Shown here: piece by piece, positions 1 to 8,915 of the stretch
Layout: every line of letters begins with the position of its first letter
Numbering within the stretch: the first letter of the stretch is position 1
From: Cypionkella psychrotolerans
GTDB lineage: Bacteria > Pseudomonadota > Alphaproteobacteria > Rhodobacterales > Rhodobacteraceae
Direction of reading: 5' to 3'
Assembly (NCBI RefSeq): GCF_001294535.1
Contig: NZ_LGIC01000033.1
Location: forward strand, 208,044 to 272,043
DNA: 64,000 nucleotides
Notes under the pieces: model-generated
Database searches by the model: none
Seen by the model: only the letters and a program-made list of their open reading frames with translations
What the model was told of the DNA's origin: nothing
Translations under genes and position numbers: made by a program

Positions 1-795
1 ATCTTCTGGCAGTTGATCGTTTGCACGCTTGTCTTGGGCAGCGTAACCTTGCTGCGCGGCAAACGCCTGTCGTTGCGGCCCGAGGCTTTGCGGTTCTACG
101 TCGTCGTCGCCGTGCTTGGCACGCTGGTGCCGAATGCCACCTTCTACATCTCGGTGGCGCGCTTGCCGTCGGGGATCATGTCAATCCTGATCTCGATGGT
201 GCCGCTGTTGGCCTTCCCGATGGCGATGGCCTTGGGGATGGACAATTTCTCACCCCGCCGTTTGGCGGGTCTGGGCATGGGGCTGGCCGGAGTGCTGCTG
301 ATCGCTTTGCCCAATGCCAGCCTGCCTGATCCGGCCATGGCTGCCTTCCTGCCGGTGGCGATGATCGGGCCGCTGTTTTACGCGATGGAAAGCACCTATG
401 TCGCCAAGACCGGCACCGCTGGGATGGACGCGCTGCAAGCGATGTTCGGGGCCTCTCTCGTTGGGTTGATCCTCTGCACGCCGATCATGCTGGCCTTGGG
501 CCACGGCTTTGCGATGCCGCTGCCGCCGGGAAAGGCGGAATGGGCGCTGATCGCCTCGTCTGCCCTGCACGCGCTGCTCTATTCCGCCTTCGTCTGGCTC
601 GCCGCCAAGGCCGGAGCCGTCTTCGCCTCGCAATCAAGCTACATCGTCACCGCCTCGGGCGTGATCTGGGCGATGCTGCTGTTGGGCGAGCGCTTCAGCC
701 CTTGGGTCTGGGCAGCGGCGGCGGTGATGCTGGCGGGTCTCAGCCTTGTGCAGCCGAAACTGCGGCACCAAACCCTGCAACCGTTGAACGAATAG
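1..795 (+). CDS. EamA/DMT-family exporter, 5' end outside window
   Basis: This is an inner-membrane drug/metabolite transporter of the EamA (RhaT-like) type, probably exporting a small metabolite or amino acid; the substrate cannot be read from sequence. The open frame runs to the left edge without a start, so the first transmembrane helices are missing. What is visible is about eight hydrophobic helices, with the second EamA repeat ending in the typical LGE(R)-type loop (LLGERFSPWVW) followed by a final helix. The gene ends 84 bases before yebC. Related but distinct from the second EamA gene at 6335-7216. Family is secure, substrate unknown. Confidence 0.85.
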   Translation: MFWQLIVCTLVLGSVTLLRGKRLSLRPEALRFYVVVAVLGTLVPNATFYISVARLPSGIMSILISMVPLLAFPMAMALGMDNFSPRRLAGLGMGLAGVLLIALPNASLPDPAMAAFLPVAMIGPLFYAMESTYVAKTGTAGMDALQAMFGASLVGLILCTPIMLALGHGFAMPLPPGKAEWALIASSALHALLYSAFVWLAAKAGAVFASQSSYIVTASGVIWAMLLLGERFSPWVWAAAAVMLAGLSLVQPKLRHQTLQPLNE

Positions 796-879
796 CGTGG
801 ATTTGCGGTCGGGGTTGCAGCCGCACCCTTGGCTGGTGTAAGGCAATCCAACACCTGAATTAGGGATCGGAGACGGGTC

Positions 880-1623
880 ATGGCAGGCCATTCAAAATGG
901 GCGAACATCCAGCACCGCAAGGGCAAGCAGGATAAAGCCCGCTCGAAAGTGTTCTCAAAGCTGGCGAAGGAAATCACCGTCGCCGCCAAAATGGGGATGC
1001 CCGACGTGGATATGAACCCGCGTCTGCGTTTGGCCGTGAAGGCCGCGAAAGCGGTGTCGATGCCGAAAGACGTGATCGACCGCGCGATCAAGAAATCGCA
1101 GATGGGTGATGGTGCCGATTACACCGAAATCCGCTATGAAGGTTACGGCGTCAACGGCATCGCCATCATGGTTGAGGCGATGACCGACAACCTGAACCGC
1201 ACCGCTTCGAACGTGCGCAGCTATTTCAGCAAATGCGGTGGCAATCTGGGGCAAACCGGGTCGGTTTCGCACGGCTTTGACCGCATGGGCGAGATTTCCT
1301 ATCCCGCCTCGGCTGGCTCTGCTGATGACGTGATGATGGCGGCTTTGGATGCCGGGGCCGATGATGTCGAATCCGATGAGGATGGCCACTGGATTTATTG
1401 CTCGGTCGAAAGCCTGAACGAGGTTTCCGACGCTTTGGAAAAAGCCTTGGGCGAGTCGCTGGAATCCAAGCTGATCTGGAAGGCGCAAGTGCTGACTGAG
1501 GTGGATCTGGACACCGCCACCAAACTGATGCGACTGATCGACATGCTGGAAGAGGATGACGATGTGCAAACCGTCACCCATAACTTCGATATGTCTGAGG
1601 AAGTGGCGGCACAGCTGGAGTAG
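880..1623 (+). CDS. yebC: YebC/PmpR-family protein
   Basis: A 247-residue YebC/PmpR-family protein, the usual length. It opens with the family signature [14 protein letters not shown] and continues with the conserved charged helical domain and the acidic C-terminal domain. Members are cytoplasmic; some bind DNA as regulators, and recent work links the family to translation of difficult (proline-rich) sequences, so the name transcriptional regulator should be read loosely. The start follows a GGAG-like ribosome site about 10 bases upstream. It stands alone and ends in a strong terminator. Confidence 0.95.
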   Translation: MAGHSKWANIQHRKGKQDKARSKVFSKLAKEITVAAKMGMPDVDMNPRLRLAVKAAKAVSMPKDVIDRAIKKSQMGDGADYTEIRYEGYGVNGIAIMVEAMTDNLNRTASNVRSYFSKCGGNLGQTGSVSHGFDRMGEISYPASAGSADDVMMAALDAGADDVESDEDGHWIYCSVESLNEVSDALEKALGESLESKLIWKAQVLTEVDLDTATKLMRLIDMLEEDDDVQTVTHNFDMSEEVAAQLE

Positions 1624-1657
1624 GGTGCGCTTCAGCGCACCATACGCGCCCAAACCC

Positions 1658-1686
1658 AAAGCCGCGCACATCCTGCGCGGCTTTTT
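1658..1686 (+). terminator. Rho-independent terminator of yebC
   Basis: A perfect 8-bp stem GCCGCGCA/TGCGCGGC (1661-1668 with 1674-1681) with a 5-base loop is followed by five T residues. A second smaller hairpin, GTGCGC/GCGCAC at 1625-1640, lies directly after the yebC stop codon. Confidence 0.85.
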
Positions 1687-1730
1687 CAATGCTTTAACGG
1701 CCCCGCGTCAGCAATCCGGCGCTATTCGCC

Positions 1731-2609
1731 TTACGGCTTGACCTGATTTAACGGCGGGGCCACGGCACGGCGGTAGAGATGCCAACTGGCATGGCCCAGC
1801 ACCGGCAACACGAACATCAGCCCGACGAAGGCGGTAAGCACCCCAAATCCCAGCCCGATCACCACCACCGCCCCCCAAGCCGCTGCCGCCAGCGGAGAGC
1901 GCCGCGCCACGCTGAATGAGGTCATCACCGCCCGCACCACGCCGACATGGCGGTCGACCAGCAGCGGGAAAGACACCAGTGACAGCGCAAGCACAACGCA
2001 AGCAAACAGAAATCCCACCCCGATGCCCGCGGCCGCCATCGTCCTGCCCGCCGAGGTCATCAAAATATCCTGCAGAAACCCCTGCACCGAGGCGGGTGCT
2101 GCCGGGCCAAGCGTGGCGTTGTAAATCTCATTCGCGCTGAGCAACCAAGCCAAGAAGATCCCGAACAGGTAGACCCCCAGCGTCAGGATCGGGAACAGCG
2201 AGGGCGATCCAAGCACGCCAAATGCATCGGCCCAAGTCGTCGGTAACCCCAACTCGCGCCGTCGGCTCATCTCATAAAGTCCGATGGCGGCGACGGGGCC
2301 AAGCAAGGCAAAGCCCGAAATCATCGGAAACAGCAGCGGCAACATGCCCCGGTTGAGTGCGAATCCTGCCAGCGCCAGCCCGATGATCGGATACATCAGC
2401 ACAACAAAGATCACATCGGTGCGTAGGGCCAAGAAATCCTGCAGCCCCTTTTTCAGCGCGATGCGCAGATCGGCGATCTGCAAGCCGGTGATGACGATCG
2501 GGGCGCGGTCGCTGCCGGCGATTTCTGCCGTCCCGTCCTCAATGCGATGAAAACCCGCGCCAAGTTGCCGCGCGGCCCATGAGAGCGGATTGCCGATTGT
2601 TTCTGCCAT
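1731..2609 (-). CDS. DUF2189 integral membrane protein
   Basis: A 292-residue polytopic membrane protein of the DUF2189 family. The soluble N-terminus (about 70 residues) ends in the typical phrase ALKKGLQDFLALRTDV, followed by about six hydrophobic helices. The function of the family is not known. The frame is open further upstream, but the ATG at 2609 is chosen because it has GGAGG six bases before it and gives the family's normal N-terminus. It converges on yebC and has no obvious operon partner. Confidence 0.85.
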   Translation of the reverse strand: MAETIGNPLSWAARQLGAGFHRIEDGTAEIAGSDRAPIVITGLQIADLRIALKKGLQDFLALRTDVIFVVLMYPIIGLALAGFALNRGMLPLLFPMISGFALLGPVAAIGLYEMSRRRELGLPTTWADAFGVLGSPSLFPILTLGVYLFGIFLAWLLSANEIYNATLGPAAPASVQGFLQDILMTSAGRTMAAAGIGVGFLFACVVLALSLVSFPLLVDRHVGVVRAVMTSFSVARRSPLAAAAWGAVVVIGLGFGVLTAFVGLMFVLPVLGHASWHLYRRAVAPPLNQVKP

Positions 2610-2749
2610 GACGTTTCCTCCACCTGTTTCGGCGGGCACATCGCAAGAATGCGACCGCATCCAAGGACAACAACACTGAAGCCACTTTAGCACGGATGCG
2701 GCCCGCAGTCGCGCCCCATCGTCTGGATCACGCAGGCGTGTCGGTGGAT

Positions 2750-2790
2750 GGCGGTCAGGCGCTGTGCCCGGCGGCGCTTTCGCGCCTTGA
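2750..2790. repeat. Short hairpin repeat, copy 1
   Basis: The block GGCGGTCAGGCGCTG, then CCCGGCGGCGC, TTTC, GCGCC and TTG recurs at 4197-4234 with a 2-base indel and one loop change (TTTC to ATTC). Both copies keep the 5-bp stem GGCGC/GCGCC. The two copies bracket the zinc-chaperone gene in the same orientation. Confidence 0.75.
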
Positions 2791-2855
2791 AGTCTGGGGG
2801 GTGAGTCATTCTGCACGGCAGAAACGATCTCGCCTTGCAGCCTTCACTTCCGCTT

Positions 2856-2878
2856 GTTATGTTATAGTATAACATAAC
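2856..2878. promoter_or_regulatory. Zur-type operator
   Basis: A perfect inverted repeat with 11-base arms, GTTATGTTATA and TATAACATAAC, around one central base. It closely resembles the known proteobacterial Zur box (arms of the type GAAATGTTATA). It lies only 12 bases before the first codon that can give an intact chaperone N-terminus, so Zur would cover the promoter and the gene would have almost no leader. Confidence 0.85.
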
Positions 2879-2889
2879 GGAATCACGCT

Positions 2890-4044
2890 ATTCCCAAACT
2901 CCCCGTCACCGTCCTCTCCGGCTTTCTCGGCGCGGGCAAAACCACCTTGCTGAACCATATCCTGAACAACCGCGATGGCCGCCGGGTGGCGGTGATCGTC
3001 AACGATATGTCCGAGGTCAATATTGACGCAGACCTGATCCGCGACGGCGCCTCGCTGTCACGATCAGACGAAAAGCCGGTTGAGATGACCAATGGCTGCA
3101 TCTGCTGCACCCTGCGCGATGATCTGCTGATTGAGGTCCGCAAACTGGCCGCCGAGGGCCGTTTTGACTACCTGCTGATCGAATCCACGGGTATTGCCGA
3201 GCCGCTCCCCGTCGCCGCCACCTTCGATTTCCGCGATGAGCATGGCGATAGCCTGTCGGATGTGGCGCGGCTTGATACGATGGTCACGGTGGTGGATGCG
3301 CTGAACCTGCTGCGCGATTTCTCCAGCCAAGATTTCCTCAGTGATCGCGGCGAAACCACGGACGAGGGCGATCAGCGCACATTGGTCAACCTGCTGACCG
3401 AGCAGATCGAATTCGCCAATGTGATCATCCTGAACAAGATCAGCGATGCCGGGCCTGCGCGCGCCGATGCCGTCCGCAAGATCATCCGGGCGCTGAACCC
3501 GGATGCACGGTTGATTGAAACCGACCACAGCATCGTCTGCTCCGATGTGATCTTTGACACAAACCTGTTCGATTTTGACCGCGCGCAAGAGCATCCTTTG
3601 TGGGCGAAAGAACTCTACGGCTTCGCGCATCACACGCCGGAAACCGAGGCATTCGGCATTACCTCTTTCGTCTACCGCGCCCGCGCGCCGTTTGATCCCG
3701 CCCGCATCCATACCGTGCTGAATGGTGAATTGCCGGGGGTGATCCGCGCCAAGGGGCATTTCTGGATCGCCAGCCGCCCGAATCTGGCGCTGGAATTCAG
3801 CCTTGCCGGGGCTTTGTCCAGCGTCACGCCGCTCGGCGGCTGGTGGGCGAGCGTGCCGCCGACGCGCTGGCCCACACATCCTGATGCGCTGGCAGAAATG
3901 GCCGCGAAGTGGACTGAGCCTTGGGGCGATCGGCGGCAAGAGCTGGTCTTCATTGGCGCATGCATTATCCCACACCACCGCCAAGCAAGACCAAGCCCCC
4001 AAGCCGCAAATCCGGCCCGCCGATGCCATCTTGGCGAGCCCTGA
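2890..4044 (+). CDS. COG0523 (CobW/ZigA-like) zinc metallochaperone GTPase, possibly damaged
   Basis: A G3E-family GTPase of COG0523, the group that delivers zinc under zinc starvation. Visible are the P-loop GFLGAGKTT directly at the N-terminus, the metal motif NGCICC, an ESTG switch region, an NK(I/V)SD-type guanine motif (NKIS) and the CobW C-terminal domain with [13 protein letters not shown]. The Zur palindrome just upstream supports the zinc role. Two oddities: no ATG, GTG or TTG lies between the upstream stop and the P-loop, so translation would need the ATT at 2890, where family members have ATG; and after FIGA the usual last helix is replaced by about 27 unrelated residues. It may be a rare-start gene, or a recently damaged one. 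Confidence 0.75.
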   Translation: MPKLPVTVLSGFLGAGKTTLLNHILNNRDGRRVAVIVNDMSEVNIDADLIRDGASLSRSDEKPVEMTNGCICCTLRDDLLIEVRKLAAEGRFDYLLIESTGIAEPLPVAATFDFRDEHGDSLSDVARLDTMVTVVDALNLLRDFSSQDFLSDRGETTDEGDQRTLVNLLTEQIEFANVIILNKISDAGPARADAVRKIIRALNPDARLIETDHSIVCSDVIFDTNLFDFDRAQEHPLWAKELYGFAHHTPETEAFGITSFVYRARAPFDPARIHTVLNGELPGVIRAKGHFWIASRPNLALEFSLAGALSSVTPLGGWWASVPPTRWPTHPDALAEMAAKWTEPWGDRRQELVFIGACIIPHHRQARPSPQAANPARRCHLGEP

Positions 4045-4477
4045 ACCGCAAGGCCGGGAGCCCGCGCGTTGCCAGATGAGGGCATTGCGGATGCTGCGCG
4101 CTCTGAACGGTCACAACACGAGGGCAACGCCTGACCGCCGGGTGGGCGAGCCCCAGCAGTTCTAAGCGAGACAGCGCAATAGCGCCCGCCCGAGGGGGCG
4201 GTCAGGCGCTGCCCGGCGGCGCATTCGCGCCTTGTTTCCGGGCGGGTTGTTTGCTTGTGAGGGCGGAAGAAGGAGTTTTTGGGAATGAGTGCTAGGCGGA
4301 CCAAGCGGGCCTAGAAGCTCTTAGCACGCAAAATCGGGCTCCCCAAGATACGCTTCGGAAAACAGAACGCTTATGGCAGGCAAAACAGAACAATCCTGCG
4401 GCTCAGGTTGGCAGCTTTTGGGATCAAACGTTAAAAATCCCTTAAATCACCCACCCTATCCATCTGATATCAAACAA
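4045..4477. other. Non-coding stretch after the chaperone gene
   Basis: No credible gene was found here on either strand. It holds the second hairpin repeat (4197-4234). The 3' end of the chaperone gene runs into this DNA, which may be the source of its foreign C-terminus. Confidence 0.6.
4197..4234. repeat. Short hairpin repeat, copy 2
   Basis: Direct-orientation copy of the repeat at 2750-2790, with the same GGCGC/GCGCC stem and loop ATTC. Conservation of the stem while the loop differs suggests a REP-like element rather than chance. Confidence 0.75.
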
Positions 4478-4502
4478 TAAAAAAAGGTCCCGAGTTGGGA
4501 CC
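4478..4502 (-). terminator. Terminator of the argP-like gene
   Basis: Read on the minus strand, a 6-bp stem GGTCCC/GGGACC (4486-4491 with 4497-4502) with loop AACTC is followed by a run of T residues, 10 bases after the stop codon of the LysR gene. Confidence 0.85.
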
Positions 4503-4512
4503 ACTGCTATCC

Positions 4513-5391
4513 CTACACCAAAACCCGCCCCGCCGCCGCCCGAATTTCTCGAGTCAGCGGAGCCAAAGCCGGGGCCGTCAGGCGACTGAATTGCCAGTGC
4601 AGGGCGACATCCAACGGTGTGCCCGCCACCATCTCGATCAACGCGCCCGAGGCGAGGTGGGGGGCCACCAGAGCCTCCGGGTTCAACGCCCATCCCAAGC
4701 CCGCCAAGCAGCCATCGACGAAGCCCTGACTGCTCGCCAGCCGATGGCTTGGAAACGCCCGTTTGGATTGCCGCCCGATCTGCCGCTCCACCCAAATCTC
4801 TTGCAGCCGATCGTGATCCGAGAAGTTCAGCCCAGGTGCCGCCGCAAGGCTGGCCGCCGTCACCCCCTCGGCCATCCAGCGCGCCATATAGGCGGGCGAG
4901 GCCGTGGCCCGGTAGCGCAAAGCTCCCAGTGGGATCGTATCGCAGCCCTGCAACGGGCCGGGATGGGCGGTGATGGCGGCGGCAACCTCGCCGCGCTTCA
5001 GCCAGTCTTGGCTGACCTCCTGATCGTCGATCACCAGATCGAATAGGAAGCCCTCGGTTGCCGCCAACGCCGGGATCACCCAAGTGGCCAGACTGTCGGC
5101 ATTGACCGCGATCCGTAGCGTGGCGGGGCGAGGCGACAGCCACGGCAGGTCGGTGGCGAGGGTGCGTTCCAGCAGCGTCACCTCATCATGGTGGCGGATC
5201 ATCCTGAGGCCCGCCGGGGTGGCGGTGCAGGGCTGGGCGCGGCGGATCAGCAGGGTGCCCGCAGTTTCCTCCAGCGCTTTGAGGCGTTGGGATATTGCCG
5301 AGGGGGTGACGTGCAGCTCAGCCGCAGCAAGGTCAAACGAGCCACGACGATGCACGGCGGCGAGGGCTGCGAGTTGGGCGGGATCGAACAT
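4513..5391 (-). CDS. argP: LysR-family regulator, ArgP/IciA type
   Basis: A 292-residue LysR-type regulator of the ArgP (LysG) group: N-terminal winged helix (FDPAQLAALAAVHRRGSFDLAAAELHVTPSAISQRLKALE within residues 2-43) followed by a substrate-binding domain. ArgP/LysG proteins sense lysine and arginine and switch on the LysE/ArgO exporter. That matches the context: the gene is divergent from a LysE-family exporter, with one small ACT-domain gene between. The operator should lie in the 84-base gap 5392-5475. Assignment to the subfamily is by N-terminal similarity and position. Confidence 0.88.
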   Translation of the reverse strand: MFDPAQLAALAAVHRRGSFDLAAAELHVTPSAISQRLKALEETAGTLLIRRAQPCTATPAGLRMIRHHDEVTLLERTLATDLPWLSPRPATLRIAVNADSLATWVIPALAATEGFLFDLVIDDQEVSQDWLKRGEVAAAITAHPGPLQGCDTIPLGALRYRATASPAYMARWMAEGVTAASLAAAPGLNFSDHDRLQEIWVERQIGRQSKRAFPSHRLASSQGFVDGCLAGLGWALNPEALVAPHLASGALIEMVAGTPLDVALHWQFSRLTAPALAPLTREIRAAAGRVLV

Positions 5392-5475
5392 TAGCTAGGC
5401 TTATCTAATTGGAGAATGATTAACTTGAGTGAAGTTGCGACAGGCTGCTAGGTCAAGCCGAAAGTGGAGGATGTG

Positions 5476-5718
5476 ATGGCGGGTGAGGTGGATTTGGCGA
5501 TGTGGTTGCGGTCTATGCAGCCGGAGTTGCATGCGGTGGCTTACGGATATGTGGTGACCGATACGGCGGTGGGACTGACGGCGACGATCTCGGCGGCTTT
5601 GGCGGGGCCAGGGATCAGCGCCAATGTGGGGGCGGGGTTTTATCATGATCATGTGTTTGTGCCTTGGGAGCGGCGCTTGGAGGCGATGGCGGCGCTGCGG
5701 GAGTTGAACGATGCTTGA
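5476..5718 (+). CDS. Short ACT-domain protein
   Basis: An 80-residue protein whose C-terminal half carries the ACT_7-like core (TDTAVGLTATISAALAGPGI, then VGAGFYHDHVFVP). Relatives I recall are about 125-135 residues, with a longer N-terminal part before this core; here the phrase LRSMQPELHAVAYGYVV runs straight into the ACT core, which looks like an internal deletion. ACT domains usually bind amino acids. The ATG at 5476 is chosen because GGAGG precedes it by 5 bases. The gene overlaps the exporter start by 8 bases, so the two are translationally coupled and the protein may sense the exported amino acid. Confidence 0.75.
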   Translation: MAGEVDLAMWLRSMQPELHAVAYGYVVTDTAVGLTATISAALAGPGISANVGAGFYHDHVFVPWERRLEAMAALRELNDA

Positions 5719-6316
5719 GGCGGCGGTTCAGGGTTATTTGGTGTCACTCAGCCTGATTTTGGCGATTGGGGCGCAGAACGCGTTCGTGTTGCGGCAGGGC
5801 TTGCGGCGCGAGCATGTCGGCGTGGTGGTGCTGGCTTGCGCCATTTCGGATGCGATTCTGATCGCGCTTGGCGTGACGGGGTTTGGCGTGGTTTCCGCAT
5901 CGGTGCCGTGGATTGGTGAGGCGATGCGCTGGGGTGGGGTGATTTTTCTGCTGGTTTATGGTGGCCTGCGGTTCAAGGCGGCTTTGGCGGGGGGTGAGGC
6001 TTTGAAGCCGGGGGATGGGGCGGCAACCAGCGTGTCAAAAGTGCTGACGACGGTGTTGGTGCTGACATGGGCCAATCCGCATGTTTATCTGGATACGGTG
6101 GTGCTGCTGGGATCCATCTCGGCGCAGTATCCGGGGCATCGGCTGGCGTTTGGGGCGGCGGCGGCTTGCGGCAGTTTCAGCTTTTTCACCGCTTTGGGCT
6201 ATGGTGCGCGGCTTCTGGCCCCGGTGTTTGCCAACCCGAAGGCTTGGGTGGTGTTGGAGATTATTGTCGGGGCGACGATGTGGGCGATTGCGGCAGGGCT
6301 TGCCTTTGGCGGTTAG
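5711..6316 (+). CDS. LysE/ArgO-family amino acid exporter
   Basis: A 201-residue inner-membrane exporter with about six helices and the conserved N-terminal signature (GAQNAFVLRQGLRREHV). LysE/ArgO proteins export lysine and arginine, sometimes other basic amino acids. Its link to the divergent ArgP-type gene supports this role. It starts inside the ACT gene and is followed 18 bases later by an EamA exporter, so the three probably form one transcript. Confidence 0.92.
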   Translation: MLEAAVQGYLVSLSLILAIGAQNAFVLRQGLRREHVGVVVLACAISDAILIALGVTGFGVVSASVPWIGEAMRWGGVIFLLVYGGLRFKAALAGGEALKPGDGAATSVSKVLTTVLVLTWANPHVYLDTVVLLGSISAQYPGHRLAFGAAAACGSFSFFTALGYGARLLAPVFANPKAWVVLEIIVGATMWAIAAGLAFGG

Positions 6317-6334
6317 GCTTGGTTCTGTCCGCGG

Positions 6335-7216
6335 ATGAATATGACTGATTTGGGGCGCCCCCGCGAGGGGGTGATGTGGATGGTGCTGTCGGGGCTTTCC
6401 TTCGTGGGGGTCAACGGCATTGTGCGCTATCTCGGCACTGATCTGCCTGCTGCACAGTCGGCGTTTTTGCGGTTTGCCTTTGGAGTGGTGTTGCTGGCTC
6501 CGGTCTTGCCGGGGTTGGCGCGCGGGATGAGCGGGCAGGTGTTGAAGCTGTTCGCATGGCGCGGGGTGATGCACACGATTGCGGTGCTGTTCTGGTTCTA
6601 TGCGATGGCGCGAATCCCGGTCGCCCATGCCACGGCGATTGGCTATCTGAACCCGGTTTTGATGCTGATCGCCGGGGCATTGATTTTGCGGGAGCGGCTG
6701 ACAGCACGGCGGATTATCGCGGTTGGGGCGGCGTTGGCGGGGGCGCTGATTGTGCTGCGTCCGGGGGTGCAGGCGCTGAATATGGGACATTTCAGTCAGA
6801 TCGGGGCTGCGGTGTTTTTCTGCGGAAGTTATTTGTTTGCCAAGCGGTTGACGGGGTTGGCGAATGCCTCGGTGATCGTGGCGATGATGTCGGTGACGGT
6901 GACTTTGGGGCTGGCACCGCTCGCATGGTGGGTTTGGGTTCCGGTCAGTTGGGCGCAGCTTGGCTGGCTGGCGGTGGTGGCGGGCTGTGCGACCTCGGGG
7001 CATTATTGCATGACGCGGGCATTCCGGGCGGCTCCGCTGACTGTGACGCAGCCGGTGACCTTTCTGTCGCTGATCTGGGCGACGGCCTTGGGGGCTATCT
7101 TGTTTGGCGAGGCGGTGGATGTGTTTGTGCTGCTGGGCGGTGCGATGATTATTGGCGCGATCACCTTTGTGACATGGCGGGATGCCGTCGATAGCGCGGC
7201 GTTGCAGCAAGAGTAA
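6335..7216 (+). CDS. EamA/DMT-family exporter
   Basis: A 293-residue protein with two EamA repeats and about ten helices. Each repeat ends near the family phrase before the last helix (ALILRERLTARR and AILFGEAVDVF). Two in-frame ATG codons lie at 6335 and 6341; the first is reported, the choice is uncertain. Spacing of 18 bases from the LysE-family gene suggests cotranscription and a role in metabolite export. The substrate is unknown. Confidence 0.85.
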   Translation: MNMTDLGRPREGVMWMVLSGLSFVGVNGIVRYLGTDLPAAQSAFLRFAFGVVLLAPVLPGLARGMSGQVLKLFAWRGVMHTIAVLFWFYAMARIPVAHATAIGYLNPVLMLIAGALILRERLTARRIIAVGAALAGALIVLRPGVQALNMGHFSQIGAAVFFCGSYLFAKRLTGLANASVIVAMMSVTVTLGLAPLAWWVWVPVSWAQLGWLAVVAGCATSGHYCMTRAFRAAPLTVTQPVTFLSLIWATALGAILFGEAVDVFVLLGGAMIIGAITFVTWRDAVDSAALQQE

Positions 7217-7294
7217 CCACCGCGCGCTCTGGTGCGGCGGTGTTAACGGGGTTTTCATAGCTTCTGCCTCCACGAGCGTTTTGCGGAGGTCTAT

Positions 7295-8905
7295 ATGCCC
7301 GATACATCGACAATCCTGTCGCTGCCCCTGATCCAACCCGCGCAAGCGCAAAAACATGTGACGCATAATGAGGCTGTGCGGTTGCTGGACCTGATGGTGC
7401 AGCTGTCGGTCAAGGCGCGGGCTGTCAGCGCACCGCCTGTTGGTCCGGTGTTGGGCGACCGCTATATCGTGCCTGTGGGCGCGAGCGGGGCTTGGGCGGG
7501 GCAGGCGGGGAAGATTGCGCTGTTCGAGACCGGGGTTTGGCAGTTTTTCACGCCACTGGCGGGCTGGCAGGCCTATGTCGTGGCCGAAGCGGCGATGGCG
7601 GTTTACAACGGCACGGCTTGGCTTGCGCTGACCGATGGGCCGTTGTTGGTGGGGCAGCTTGGCGTGTCGGCGACACCGGATGCGACCAATCGGCTGGCCG
7701 TCTCCTCGCCTGCATCGCTGTTCGATCATGCGGGCGCTGGGCATCTGATGAAGCTGAACAAGGCCAGTGCGACGGACAGCGCCAGTCTGGCATTTCAGAC
7801 CGGGTATTCCAGCCGCGCTATGCTGGGCACGCAAGGCTCGGATGATTTCAGCCTAAAAGTCTCGCCCGATGGCAGCAGTTTTCTCGATGCCGTAACAGTG
7901 GCGGCGGCGACGGGTTATGTGGCGATGCCGCAGGGGATGCTGGCAAGTGGGTTCAGCCTGCGCGATCCGACGGACCCTACCAAGCGCGCGAGTTTCTCGG
8001 TGGCGTCGGTGACGACGGGCACGACGCGGAGCTATACGCTGCCGAATGGCGCGACTGAATTGGCGGGGCTGGCGCTGACGCAGACCTTCACCGGAGCCAA
8101 GACGTTTTCGGGCGGCTTTACCATCAGCGGGGCCACGGCGAGCCTTGGCACTTCAACTGCGACCAGTACCTATAGCATGGGGAGCGGGGCTACGGCTGCG
8201 GGCAATACCTCGACGATCAATCTCGGCACTGGCGGGATCAGTGGCTCGACCACGGTGGTCAATATCGGATCGAGCGTGACGGGGGCGCTGGGCACAACGG
8301 TGATCAACTCGCCCAGCGTCAGCTTTGCGGCGAGCGTCACCAGCATTTCGGCCCCAGCGGCGGCGGTCACGGCGGATAAGCTGGGTCTGGGGGGGGCTAC
8401 CCCCGATGCGACCAACCGCTTGTCGGTCAATGCAGCCGCGACATTGTTGAACCATGCCGGAGCCGGGCATCAGGTCAAGCTGAACAAGGCGGCGGCAACA
8501 GATACCGCCAGCTTGACGTTTCAGACTGGGTTTTCCGGGCGGGCCGAGATGGGGACCACCGGCTCGGATGATTTCGCGATCAAGGTCAGCCCGGATGGCA
8601 GCACGTTTTACACTGCGCTGACGGTGGCGCGGGCGACGGGGCAAGCGACACTGCCGCAGGTGCTGAATTTGGGCGGGCAGGCGGCGGATCCTGCCAGCCC
8701 GGTGAATGGCATGGTCTGGCTGAATACCACCTCGGGACAGGTCAAGGTGCGCAGCGCTGGGGTCAGCCAAGTGATCAGCGCCGGGATCAGCGATGGGGTC
8801 AAGGGCGATGTCACGGTATCGGGCGGCGGCACGGTTTGGACGCTGGCGGCTTCGGCAAAATACGGCGTGCAGGTCGCGCTGAATCAACAAGCATTCATCA
8901 ACTAG
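7295..8905 (+). CDS. DUF2793 phage-like spike/fibre protein with internal duplication
   Basis: A 536-residue protein. Residues 1-110 form a DUF2793 domain (LPLIQPAQAQKHVTHNEAV at the start). The rest is a repetitive beta-rich Ser/Thr/Gly/Ala region. Two blocks of about 85 residues are clear copies of each other: one begins near ATPDATNRLAVSSPASLF and the other near ATPDATNRLSVNAAATLL; each continues with HAGAGH and ends in KVSPDGS. From memory, DUF2793 proteins occur as head or tail spikes, including the Rhodobacter capsulatus gene transfer agent GhsA/GhsB spikes; I cannot verify that here. AGGAGG-like site 5 bases before the ATG. No capsid or tail genes lie nearby. Confidence 0.7.
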   Translation: MPDTSTILSLPLIQPAQAQKHVTHNEAVRLLDLMVQLSVKARAVSAPPVGPVLGDRYIVPVGASGAWAGQAGKIALFETGVWQFFTPLAGWQAYVVAEAAMAVYNGTAWLALTDGPLLVGQLGVSATPDATNRLAVSSPASLFDHAGAGHLMKLNKASATDSASLAFQTGYSSRAMLGTQGSDDFSLKVSPDGSSFLDAVTVAAATGYVAMPQGMLASGFSLRDPTDPTKRASFSVASVTTGTTRSYTLPNGATELAGLALTQTFTGAKTFSGGFTISGATASLGTSTATSTYSMGSGATAAGNTSTINLGTGGISGSTTVVNIGSSVTGALGTTVINSPSVSFAASVTSISAPAAAVTADKLGLGGATPDATNRLSVNAAATLLNHAGAGHQVKLNKAAATDTASLTFQTGFSGRAEMGTTGSDDFAIKVSPDGSTFYTALTVARATGQATLPQVLNLGGQAADPASPVNGMVWLNTTSGQVKVRSAGVSQVISAGISDGVKGDVTVSGGGTVWTLAASAKYGVQVALNQQAFIN

Positions 8906-8915
8906 GAGAGCGGCA

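Noticed and set aside
4045..4512. A gene between the zinc chaperone and the argP-like regulator.
   Set aside because: Open frames there are short, cross the hairpin repeat and show no domain.
6035..7834. A 599-codon open frame on the minus strand.
   Set aside because: It is antisense to two convincing transporter genes and the DUF2793 gene, is full of Arg/His/Pro as expected from GC-rich antisense frames, and has no recognisable domain.
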